Source: a bacterium
Lineage (GTDB): Bacteria > SZUA-79 > Acidulodesulfobacterales > Acidulodesulfobacteraceae
Direction of reading: 5' to 3'
NCBI GenBank assembly: GCA_021822625.1
Contig: JAKAQK010000004.1
Span: forward strand, 1-41,660
Length of the DNA: 41,660 nt
Notes under the pieces: generated by a model
The model's input: the letters and a program-made list of their open reading frames with translations, nothing else
Told to the model about the DNA's origin: nothing
Databases searched by the model: none
Shown here: positions 34,585-41,660 of the stretch, one piece after another
Layout of the letters: every line of letters starts with the position of its first letter
Numbering within the stretch: position 1 is the first letter of the stretch
Program-made: the position numbers and the translations under genes

Positions 34585-36189
34585 TTATAATGCGTTGTGC
34601 TCCTTATAAAAATTTACTATTTCTTCAGTTAAAGAATTAATATTAACATCTTTTGATATTATATCAGATTTTATGCCAAATCTGAAAGCATATTCGGCTG
34701 TTTTTCTGCCTATAGCGGCAAAGCGGATGCCGCGGCGTCCGTCGGCATTGGTCCTCCGCAGTATATCCAATAAACCTTCCTGCGCCGACTCGACGCATTG
34801 CATAAAATTTTCAACCGTCGAATAGCTTGTAAATGTTATAAGATTTACAGGGGGATTTGCGGCATCAAAATCTTTAAATAAATTTGCTATATTTTCAATG
34901 GATTCAGGCGGCAAAATCGTTTCATAAACAGGAATATTAGTTAACGCGCCTCCGTTAGAAATAATATACTCAGGCAGCTCGCCGTTGATATTTAAAGCCT
35001 GCGGAAATAGAAAATTCTTCTCCTTAATATTTGTAGCGCCATATAGCATATTCAGTTCTTTTATAATTCCGTCCTGTGAAAACATTTCAGACGACGAAGG
35101 AAAAATATCCGCTATTATACCGTATTTTCTTAGTTCAGCCATAGTTGCCGCACCGACTGAAATGATTTTGCAATTACTTAATATTCTTAAATCTTTGCCT
35201 GCGGAAAATATTCTTTTAAAATATCCTTCTACGGCATTAGCGCTTGTAAATATTAAAAAATCATAGCAGCTGATTTCTTCGATAGACTTTAAGATTGCGC
35301 TTTCGTCAATATTTCTGCTTTGTTGTATAATTTCAATTAAAGGAAGTTCTATAGTTTCCGCGCCATATTTTTTTAAATTAGCGGCAAGCGACGAAGCTTT
35401 TCCGGTAGAACGCGTAATTAAAGCTTTGACGCCGTATAGCGGCTTTTTCTCAAACCATCTTATTCTTTGCCTTAAACGGACTACCTCTCCTACTATAAAT
35501 ATTAAAGGGCTTTTTAAACCCTCGCTGCGCATTTCTTTTTCAATAGTTTTCAGCGTCCCGACGGCAACTTTCTGATGTGCGGTAGTTCCTTCCTGAATAA
35601 CAGCCGCCGGAGTGTTTTCGTCTTTCCCCGCTTTTATAATTTCATTTATTATATTGGCAATATTTTTATATCCCATCAAAACGACAATGGTAGAAGCGCC
35701 CGCTATATTATCCCAGTTAATAGTCGTTTCTTCTTTATGCTCTCCTTCATGTCCGGTTACTATAGCAACGGTAGATGAATAATCTCTATGGGTCAGGGGT
35801 ATACCTGCATAAGCAGGAACTGCGAAAGAAGACGAAATGCCGGGTATAATTTCAAAATCTATGCCTTCTTCATGCAATTTTTCAGCCTCTTCGCCGCCTC
35901 TTCCGTACAGAAAAGGATCTCCTCCTTTAAGTCTTACTACTATTTTATTTTCTTTAGCTTTTTTAGCCAGCAACTCATTTATAGAATACTGCGGAAGCGT
36001 ATGGTTAGAAGAACGTTTGCCGGCGTAAATTATCTCGCAGTCCTTCCGCGCATACTTCAGCAGGTCTGTAGAAATAAGACTATCATAAACTATTACATCT
36101 GCTTCGCCTATAACCCTTTTTGCTTTAAGGGTTAAAAGTTCCGGATCTCCTGGTCCTGCGCCGGTTAGATAGACTAAAGGTTTATTCAT
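34585..36189 (-). CDS. cobA/hemD: Fused uroporphyrinogen-III methyltransferase and uroporphyrinogen-III synthase
   Basis: This bifunctional protein has 534 aa. Residues 1-245 are the SAM-dependent methyltransferase (SUMT): VYLTGAGPGDPELLTLKA at the start, VVRLKGGDPFLYGRGGEEAE near 85-104 and PGISSSFAVPAYAGIPLTHR. It makes precorrin-2. Residues about 252-534 are HemD, which closes and inverts ring D of hydroxymethylbilane: ALITRSTGKA, FLIFTSANAVEGYF, KIISVGAATMAELR, LITFTSYSTVENF and FAAIGRKTAEYA. The fusion commits uroporphyrinogen III straight to the siroheme branch. AAGGAAA precedes ATG 36189. It lies between hemC (119-nt gap) and ahbC (86-nt gap). Confidence 0.95.
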   Translation of the reverse strand: MNKPLVYLTGAGPGDPELLTLKAKRVIGEADVIVYDSLISTDLLKYARKDCEIIYAGKRSSNHTLPQYSINELLAKKAKENKIVVRLKGGDPFLYGRGGEEAEKLHEEGIDFEIIPGISSSFAVPAYAGIPLTHRDYSSTVAIVTGHEGEHKEETTINWDNIAGASTIVVLMGYKNIANIINEIIKAGKDENTPAAVIQEGTTAHQKVAVGTLKTIEKEMRSEGLKSPLIFIVGEVVRLRQRIRWFEKKPLYGVKALITRSTGKASSLAANLKKYGAETIELPLIEIIQQSRNIDESAILKSIEEISCYDFLIFTSANAVEGYFKRIFSAGKDLRILSNCKIISVGAATMAELRKYGIIADIFPSSSEMFSQDGIIKELNMLYGATNIKEKNFLFPQALNINGELPEYIISNGGALTNIPVYETILPPESIENIANLFKDFDAANPPVNLITFTSYSTVENFMQCVESAQEGLLDILRRTNADGRRGIRFAAIGRKTAEYAFRFGIKSDIISKDVNINSLTEEIVNFYKEHNAL

Positions 36190-36308
36190 AAAAATTTTCC
36201 TTATTTTTTATTTTTATTATATTTTTTATTTTTTATGTTATTCTGTTATCGAATTTGTTTGCGTCTTTATGCAGTTTATGTAATATTTGTATTACAATAA
36301 CTGCAATA

Positions 36309-37361
36309 TTATTTATTTTTAGATAAAATTTCCAGTCCGCCCTTTTCTATAATTTTATGCGCCAATTTTTTACCCAATTCTTTATATTCTGTTTTGCTTC
36401 CGCTTATTTCTGCTTCTAAATATTCTCCGTTCATATTAGAGACAAATCCTTTAATATAAATTTTGCTTCCGCCGGAGATGTTATCGTCATCGAGTAAATA
36501 AGAATAAACGCCGACCGGCGAGGCGCAGCCGCAATCTAATATTCTAATGAAATCCCTTTCGGCATACGTCGAAACAAAGGTATGCTCATCATTAATAAAT
36601 TGCAAAACTTCAGCTATTTTGTTATTGTTTTTTGAAAATTCAATCCCTATAACTCCCTGACCGCACTGGGGGATAAAAACAAGCGGGTCGAGATAAAAAT
36701 CTATCAGCCGGTCTAGTCCCAATCTTATCAATCCGCTTGAAGAAAGTATAATAGCATCGAATATACCGTCTTTTACCTTTTGAATTCTTGTGTCGATGTT
36801 GCCTCTTAAAGGTTCAAAAATTAAATCTTCTCTTAATCTTTGCATGAGGATTCTTCTTCTGAGGCTTGACGTACCTACTACGGCATTGCGGCGAAGCAAA
36901 CCGGCGTCGGCAATACATTCGATTGCGTTCCTTTCTGAAATTATATTATTATTTGTGCCGTTTTCAACATAAGCCGTATCTTTAGTTCCGTCAACCCCGC
37001 CTCTTAATATAAGGCAATCGCGCGGGTCATCCCGTTTAAGCGTGCATCCTATAATCAATTCATCCGGTATAACCTGAGGCACATCTTTTAAACTATGTAC
37101 CGCTATATCTATGTTCCCTGCAAGCAAAGCCTCTTCAATCTCTTTTACAAATAGACCTTTTCCGCCGAAAGAACTTAATGAGGCATGCGTTAATTTATCG
37201 CCTGATGTTTTAATCGGCATAATTTCTACATCTGCGTCAATGTTTCGTTCTCTAAAAACATTTAACAATCGATTTTTAACGGTATTTGCCTGATAAAGCG
37301 CTAGTTTACTGCCGCGCGTTCCTAATTTTATAATATACTTTTTATTATTATCGGATAGCAT
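36309..37361 (-). CDS. hemC: Porphobilinogen deaminase (hydroxymethylbilane synthase)
   Basis: The enzyme assembles four porphobilinogens into hydroxymethylbilane. The 350-residue protein has TRGSKLALYQA (15-25) and the catalytic region HSLKDVP (89-95). GTSSLRRR is at 163-170 and the dipyrromethane cofactor is attached at Cys279 in CGCASPVG. It is longer than the usual 310 because of a hydrophilic insertion at about 121-150, between RDCLILRGG and the helix leading to GTSSLRR. This is the same kind of polar insert seen in several other proteins here. It lies 16 nt after hemA and is co-transcribed. Confidence 0.96.
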   Translation of the reverse strand: MLSDNNKKYIIKLGTRGSKLALYQANTVKNRLLNVFRERNIDADVEIMPIKTSGDKLTHASLSSFGGKGLFVKEIEEALLAGNIDIAVHSLKDVPQVIPDELIIGCTLKRDDPRDCLILRGGVDGTKDTAYVENGTNNNIISERNAIECIADAGLLRRNAVVGTSSLRRRILMQRLREDLIFEPLRGNIDTRIQKVKDGIFDAIILSSSGLIRLGLDRLIDFYLDPLVFIPQCGQGVIGIEFSKNNNKIAEVLQFINDEHTFVSTYAERDFIRILDCGCASPVGVYSYLLDDDNISGGSKIYIKGFVSNMNGEYLEAEISGSKTEYKELGKKLAHKIIEKGGLEILSKNK

Positions 37362-37377
37362 AATTTTTATTATTTAA

Positions 37378-38865
37378 TTATTTAGCCTTATTATTTTTAT
37401 TATTATTCAATTGAACAATTTTATTATTGTAATAACAGCCGTCGTTTACGTTATTTGGAGCATTACCGCCTGTTATGGCGTCTCCTGCGTTTTTTACTTT
37501 CGTTGTTTCCTTTTCAACATCTTTGTTCTCTTGAGACATACCGTTAAGATTTATTTCCAGATCAAAAAGTATTTTGGCTGCTTCCATAAGATTTAACCCG
37601 TTAAAATCAACCTCTGCTCTTTTAATTTTCGTAATAGGTTCGTGAAGAATCTTGTTTGTAATAGAATTGACTATTGCTTCTATATTCTCATCTTTATTAT
37701 TTATATATTTACACAATTCAGCCGAAAGGATACCGTTAACTTTATTTCTTAAATTTACAATTATCGGAACAGCATTAAGAGAATTCTTCCAATTCATAAA
37801 ATCTTCCGCTTCTTCGTTTATTATTTTTTCTGCAAAATCTGCCTCCTGCTGCCTTACGTCAAGATTGTTTTCAATAATTTTGCCGATATCGTCGATATCA
37901 AAAAGATACACATTGGAAATTTTATTTATTTCAGGGTCAATATTGCGCGGAACTGAAATGTCTATTAAAAAAATCGGCCTCTGCTTACGCATTTTAATAA
38001 TAGGCTGAATATCTTCGTATTTTATAATATAAGAATCTGCTCCGGTGGAACATAATACTATATCGGCTACCGTCAATATTTTATAATATTCGTTAAAGTC
38101 GATAATCGTCTTGGAATCGTACCCGTCTAATTCTTCCGCAAGCCTAACCGCCTTTTCTCTTGTTCTATTCGTAATAAATATCTCGCTGACTCCCTGCTTT
38201 ATAAAATGTTTGGCTGCAATCTTCCCCATTTCTCCCGTTCCAAGCAGTAAAACCTTTTTATTGCTTATATCGTTGAATATTTTTTTAGCAAGTTCTACAG
38301 CGGCATAGCTTACTGAAACCGGTGCTGCCGCTATTTTTGTTTCTGTTCTTACCCTTTTAGCGCAGTAAAAAGATTTATGAAAAAGTTTGTTTAAAATTAA
38401 ACCGGTATTTTTAAATTCACAGGCTTCATTATATGATTCTTTAATCTGGCCTAAAATTTGCGGTTCGCCTATTATCATGGAATCTAAGCTTGATGCAACT
38501 TTAAAAAAATGAAGTATCGCTTCAAAATTTTTATATGTATAAAACATATTCTGCAATTCTTCATTTGCAAGATTATCGCCGAATAAATATTTGATTATAA
38601 TATTTTTTATGACTAATACATAATCGTTATTTTTACTGCCGCCTGAAGAATTGCCGGATACCACGAATATAAACTCGGCTCTGTTGCATGTAGAAATTAT
38701 TGCCGATTCTTGAATTAACTGTTTTCCGGTTTCTTCAAAAAATAACCGTTTGATATTAAAAATAAACTCGCCACGCAATTCTTTTGTAAGAATTTTCTTC
38801 GATACTTCTTCTCTGTGAAATATGTCTGAAGATTTATGATTTAATCCAGTAATAATAATTTCCAT
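37378..38865 (-). CDS. hemA: Glutamyl-tRNA reductase
   Basis: This is the first step of C5 tetrapyrrole synthesis: glutamyl-tRNA to glutamate-1-semialdehyde with NADPH. The catalytic Cys60 lies in ISTCNRAEF, GEPQILGQIKESY follows at about 138-150, and the NADPH domain starts at VLLLGTGEMGKIAAKHF. The C-terminal dimerisation domain is complete by about residue 445. A further 50-residue Asn/Lys-rich tail (GGNAPNNVND, QLNNNKNNK) is atypical and low in complexity. The partner aminotransferase HemL is not in this window. It follows hemX by 80 nt. Confidence 0.96.
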   Translation of the reverse strand: MEIIITGLNHKSSDIFHREEVSKKILTKELRGEFIFNIKRLFFEETGKQLIQESAIISTCNRAEFIFVVSGNSSGGSKNNDYVLVIKNIIIKYLFGDNLANEELQNMFYTYKNFEAILHFFKVASSLDSMIIGEPQILGQIKESYNEACEFKNTGLILNKLFHKSFYCAKRVRTETKIAAAPVSVSYAAVELAKKIFNDISNKKVLLLGTGEMGKIAAKHFIKQGVSEIFITNRTREKAVRLAEELDGYDSKTIIDFNEYYKILTVADIVLCSTGADSYIIKYEDIQPIIKMRKQRPIFLIDISVPRNIDPEINKISNVYLFDIDDIGKIIENNLDVRQQEADFAEKIINEEAEDFMNWKNSLNAVPIIVNLRNKVNGILSAELCKYINNKDENIEAIVNSITNKILHEPITKIKRAEVDFNGLNLMEAAKILFDLEINLNGMSQENKDVEKETTKVKNAGDAITGGNAPNNVNDGCYYNNKIVQLNNNKNNKAK

Positions 38866-38945
38866 ATTAATTTAGTTTATAATTAATTATAAAAGCAATT
38901 ATAAGTAATGTTGAGATATCAATATATAATTTTATTTTATCCCGT

Positions 38946-39833
38946 TTATTTTAATCCGTGAAATTCAGGAAACAAGTACAAGGAAAAACCCACCGTCAAA
39001 ATAATCATAATAAAACCTGCTATACTCAGCATAGCCGCCTTATTACCCCTTAAACCTTTAGCGACGCGTTCATGCAGCAAAATTGCGTATATAAGCCATG
39101 TAATCAGTGAAATAATTTCAATCGGTTTTACCGAAGACACGGATTTAAACAAAGCGCTCGAAAGATATATACCTATTACTATACCGGCGGTTAAAGCAGG
39201 AAATCCTAATTTTAGGCACTGATAATTCATATTATCCAACAATTCTAAATTGTACCCCTTGCCTAAATTAAAGTAATTAAAATTCCTGCGAAAATTAAAC
39301 AATCTGCCTTCATTTTTGCCGCTACTATTTTTATTGCCGTCATTTATAATTTTTAAATTTTTTTTAAGTTTTAGTTTTCTTTCCTGAAGAATATATATTA
39401 AAGATAAAATAAATGCAAGGGTGAACAACGAATCACCCGTTAATATAAGAACGATATGCGCTATTAGAAGCCATGAATCTACTTTTAGTATGGCGTTAAT
39501 ATCCATGGAAGGCGCAAAATAAGATATTAATAATGCCGCAATTACTATCGGAGTAGCATAAATAACAATATATTTAGCTTTGTATAAAAGTTCAAAAAGA
39601 ATAACTATGAGCATAAGTATCCACGAATTGAAAAAAATCATCAAATCGATAGGTATAATCATGGTAAAATGATATTTGTTTAAACCTGCAATAACAATTA
39701 AACTTTGGATAATAAAAGTGAAATAGATTAAAAAAATAAAGGAATTATATGGATTATTTTTCTTAATATAAAGAACTGCATAGGATAAAGAAAATAATAT
39801 AATCGGGATAAAATAATAATCTTTAAAAATCAT
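38946..39833 (-). CDS. hemX: HemX/CcsA-like membrane protein
   Basis: This integral membrane protein (295 aa) has about eight hydrophobic segments. It belongs to the cytochrome c assembly (CcsA) superfamily, in the HemX subgroup encoded next to hemA. Family features are WLLIAHIVLILTGDSLFTLA, GFPALTAGIVIGI and LLHERVAKGLRGNKAAML, with the C-terminal YLFPEFHGLK. In Bacillus HemX lowers HemA levels; a heme-handling role is also possible. I place the start at ATG 39833 because it overlaps the met8 TGA as ATGA, rather than at a TTG two codons earlier. A polar loop of about 45 residues at 155-200 is long for the family. Confidence 0.82.
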   Translation of the reverse strand: MIFKDYYFIPIILFSLSYAVLYIKKNNPYNSFIFLIYFTFIIQSLIVIAGLNKYHFTMIIPIDLMIFFNSWILMLIVILFELLYKAKYIVIYATPIVIAALLISYFAPSMDINAILKVDSWLLIAHIVLILTGDSLFTLAFILSLIYILQERKLKLKKNLKIINDGNKNSSGKNEGRLFNFRRNFNYFNLGKGYNLELLDNMNYQCLKLGFPALTAGIVIGIYLSSALFKSVSSVKPIEIISLITWLIYAILLHERVAKGLRGNKAAMLSIAGFIMIILTVGFSLYLFPEFHGLK

Positions 39834-40480
39834 TTGCAAGCTTCCTCAAGGAAATCGCTTAAAAATAAACTTATATCATTATATTTTTCTTCTTTCACCA
39901 TATCAAAAAGTTCAGAGGAAAGAAGTTTGCTAAATATTTCCTGATTTTTTTTCTGCGGCAAATTCTTCCTTTTTACTTCTTTTCTGACTAAACCCAGAAT
40001 CTTTACAAAGACCGTATACTCTTCTCCATATATTTTTTCTAAACTTTCTCTAATTTTTCTTGCAAAAAGAGGGCTAAGCCCGCCGGTAAACACGGCTATT
40101 TCAAATTCTCCCCTAGAAACTAAGGCCGGCAGCGTGAATGAACACAATGCAGGTTTATCGGCGACGTTTATTAAAATATTTTTCTCTATACACCTTTTAT
40201 ATAATTTTTCTTCCGTTTTTTTATTTTCTTCGGTAGAAGAAATAGCGCAAAAAACTGCAAAAAAACCTTCTTCATCGCCAATTTTATATATGCTTTCAAT
40301 CCATTTAATTTTTGCTTTTTTCGCTGCATCATAAATTTCATTTGTAATCTCAGGAGAAATGACCGTGATTACGGCGCCCTTTTCGATAAGCCGCTCTATT
40401 TTTCTTGATGCGACATTCCCTCCGCCGACAACAAGCACTTTTTTTTCAAAAATATTTAAACCTATAGGATAATATTTCAT
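39830..40480 (-). CDS. Precorrin-2 dehydrogenase/sirohydrochlorin ferrochelatase (Met8/CysG-N type)
   Basis: This 216-residue enzyme oxidises precorrin-2 to sirohydrochlorin with NAD and probably inserts iron to make siroheme. The N-terminal NAD site is VLVVGGGNVASRKIERLIEKGA (about 14-35). NVADKPALCSFTLPALVSRGEFEIAVFTGG (about 111-140) is the active-site signature, and a helical C-terminal domain follows. It is first in the heme operon and overlaps hemX by 4 nt (ATGA). The methyltransferase half of CysG is supplied by the cobA/hemD fusion downstream. Whether it has chelatase activity (Met8) or only dehydrogenase activity (SirC-like) cannot be decided by eye. Confidence 0.92.
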   Translation of the reverse strand: MKYYPIGLNIFEKKVLVVGGGNVASRKIERLIEKGAVITVISPEITNEIYDAAKKAKIKWIESIYKIGDEEGFFAVFCAISSTEENKKTEEKLYKRCIEKNILINVADKPALCSFTLPALVSRGEFEIAVFTGGLSPLFARKIRESLEKIYGEEYTVFVKILGLVRKEVKRKNLPQKKNQEIFSKLLSSELFDMVKEEKYNDISLFLSDFLEEACK

Positions 40481-40485
40481 AAAAA

Positions 40486-40563
40486 ACTTTTACTTTTATA
40501 CATTTTGCATTCAAAAATATGACAACATCTCATAATGGCTTTTAATTTTATGTATTTTGCATT
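40486..40563. promoter_or_regulatory. Paired 26-bp direct repeats upstream of the heme operon
   Basis: Segments 40486-40511 and 40538-40563 match at 22 of 26 positions and start 52 nt apart, immediately upstream of the first heme gene. Reading in the gene direction, both contain AATGCAAAAT followed by a TA-rich AAAA stretch. A loose promoter (TTGTCA at 40525-40520 with TATAAA at 40500-40495, 19-nt spacing) overlaps the proximal copy. They could be tandem operators; this is inference. Confidence 0.4.
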
Positions 40564-40647
40564 AAAAATTGTATGCTCGTTAAATTTATTATTATTTATC
40601 TTTATTTATTTATTTAAGCTTCTTTTTTCAAACTTTATATTAACTCA

Positions 40648-40695
40648 ATATATCTAATTTATGATATTTTAATTAATCGGATAAATTAGATATAT
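40648..40695. repeat. 15-bp perfect inverted repeat downstream of the AMMECR1 gene
   Basis: ATATATCTAATTTAT (40648-40662) and its exact complement (40681-40695) enclose 18 nt, starting 31 nt beyond the AMMECR1 stop. The stem is nearly all A-T and is not followed by a clean T-tract on the gene strand, so termination is possible but weak. It lies about 170 nt upstream of the heme operon. Confidence 0.6.
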
Positions 40696-40726
40696 GATGC
40701 ATTATTCGCTTTAATAAGTTGCAAAA

Positions 40727-41293
40727 TCATTCACCGAAAATTTCCGCAGAAAATATATAAATATCCGCATTTTCTTTATAGGCATCGCCAGGCAATCCCG
40801 CTTTTTGGGATACTGCCTCTAAAAATTGAGTTCTATTCATATGATATTCGGTTGCAACCTGAGGTAATAAAACACCGTGATATGGTCCTTTCATTATATA
40901 TAAACCGTGTTTTCCTATTATAATTTCATCAAGACTGTCTATTTTTTCTAAAGGACTTAAAACAGATATTTCAATACTGATTTTACTAATCTCGGAGATG
41001 GATAAAGGCATAAACCTGGGGTCGTTAAATGCGGCTTCGTACGCCATTTTATATATATTTTTGTAAATCGGTTCGTTTGAAACAAAATTACCGATACATC
41101 CTCTTAATTGTTCGCCGTTTAGTTTTAAAGTTACAAAGACTCCGGCCTTTCTTTTTAAATTTTCCGTTAAAGAATTCAAAAGTTCAGCAGAGCTCAGATA
41201 ATCGTCTTTCTTTCCGTTTAATGCATCTTCGATTGATTTCCGCGCAATTTTAATCAATTGTTTTTTTTCGTTATCGTTTAAATTAAATTCCAT
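40727..41293 (-). CDS. AMMECR1-domain protein
   Basis: The protein (188 aa) matches the AMMECR1 family found in all domains of life. The signature LRGCIGNF is at 63-70, followed by AAFNDPRFMPLSISEI, ISVLSPLEKI and KGPYHGVLLPQVATEYHM. The last is the region corresponding to GxxGLLLPQV in the family. In bacteria it is often linked with Memo and a radical SAM protein (AmmeMemoRadiSam system, subunit A), but neither neighbour is here. The Cys of LRGCIG is thought to be functionally important. No reaction is established. It is probably transcribed after or with the OsmC-like gene upstream. Confidence 0.93.
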   Translation of the reverse strand: MEFNLNDNEKKQLIKIARKSIEDALNGKKDDYLSSAELLNSLTENLKRKAGVFVTLKLNGEQLRGCIGNFVSNEPIYKNIYKMAYEAAFNDPRFMPLSISEISKISIEISVLSPLEKIDSLDEIIIGKHGLYIMKGPYHGVLLPQVATEYHMNRTQFLEAVSQKAGLPGDAYKENADIYIFSAEIFGE

Positions 41294-41515
41294 AATTGCA
41301 CACCCGCCTTAATATATTCATACATTTAACATATTTCAAAATATTTTAGGAATTTATTCTAACTATTCTATTATTTATAATAATCATCGTCATTATAATA
41401 ATAAGCAAATACTTACGTTCTATTTACCATTATAATATATTTAAAAACATTTTAAAAATTTATTTGATTTTTCTTGATGTAACAAATTCTATATCGCCAT
41501 ATATTTTATATAGTT

Positions 41516-41660
41516 TCATGCAATATTATAAGAAAATTCTATATCTGCAGCCTTCTGAAGCATTGCCCAGACGCTGCAATATTTGTCTTTTGAAAGAGAG
41601 ATTGCCCTGTCTACGGCTTCTTTATCTATATTTATCCCTTTAAAATTATAAATTATGCTT
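41516..41660 (-). CDS. OsmC-like protein, C-terminal part (cut by window edge)
   Basis: The last 47 codons of a leftward gene enter from the right edge. They contain DKEAVDRAISLSKDKYCSVWAML, split here as DKEAVDRAISL and SKDKYCSVWAML, followed by a final strand ADIEFSYNIA. The SxxKYCSVxxML helix with its conserved Cys is the second cysteine motif of the OsmC/YhfA family of peroxide-linked or unknown thiol proteins. The first Cys motif lies outside the window, so the subfamily (OsmC, Ohr or YhfA) is undecided. YhfA-like is most probable from KYCSV. Confidence 0.75.
   Translation of the reverse strand, partial: SIIYNFKGINIDKEAVDRAISLSKDKYCSVWAMLQKAADIEFSYNIA

Noticed and set aside
41460-41519. 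19-codon ORF starting with ATGA overlap at the end of the OsmC-like gene.
   Set aside because: Very short, no recognisable sequence and composition like the surrounding A+T-rich spacer; the ATGA overlap could easily arise by chance.

Overview
The window is strongly A+T-rich chromosomal DNA from an anaerobic bacterium. I saw no rRNA, tRNA, CRISPR array, phage gene or transposase. The lineage hints are a MetV/MetF pair of the Wood-Ljungdahl type, a nearly complete siroheme-dependent (Ahb) heme pathway as known from sulfate reducers and archaea, a GlcD/GlcF oxidase and a free-standing 2-hydroxyacyl-CoA dehydratase activase-type protein. Together they fit a Desulfobacterota-like organism, possibly one of the A+T-rich acidophilic sulfate-reducer lineages. 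That placement is inference from gene content, not a phylogenetic result.

Layout. 1-3376 (minus): an activase-like CoA enzyme, an HtrA protease, metV and the start of metF, read leftwards from a good promoter at 3514-3542. 3377-3902: a divergent A+T-rich spacer. 3903-7902 (plus): a lipid kinase and a glcD-glcF oxidase pair. 8000-17475 (minus): a compact fatty-acid cluster in the order yceD-rpmF-plsX-fabH-fabK-fabD-fabG-acpP-fabF followed by rpiB-glyA, headed by a near-consensus sigma70-type promoter at 17512-17540. 17732-23397 (minus): dnaX-ybaB-recR-valS. 23695-24471 (plus): the PLP-homeostasis gene yggS. 24506-31697 (minus): a small RDD membrane protein, polA, an APC permease and the potassium transporter kup. 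31932-40480 (minus): the heme/siroheme operon in the order met8-hemX-hemA-hemC-cobA/hemD-ahbC-ahbD plus a tiny overlapping ORF. 40727-41660 (minus): an AMMECR1 protein and the end of an OsmC-like gene.

How the genes work together. The heme block runs from glutamyl-tRNA to heme by way of siroheme: HemA, HemC, HemD and CobA (fused), Met8, then AhbC and AhbD. HemL, HemB and the siroheme decarboxylase AhbA/B must be encoded elsewhere. The fab block supplies an entire elongation cycle except the dehydratase and acetyl-CoA carboxylase. It uses the flavoprotein FabK as enoyl reductase. GlyA, MetV and MetF all feed one-carbon folate chemistry.

Most genes are housekeeping. The unusual material lies mainly between genes. 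Four different short tandem repeats (17 bp, 4 bp, 46 bp and 10 bp units) sit in the 5' regions of valS, kup, the RDD gene and ahbD. A small palindromic block flanked by 14-bp direct repeats lies between dnaX and yggS. A hairpin presents the ribosome-binding site of the permease. A coding-like 28-codon ORF overlaps the end of ahbD. I did not find a clearly new multi-gene system.
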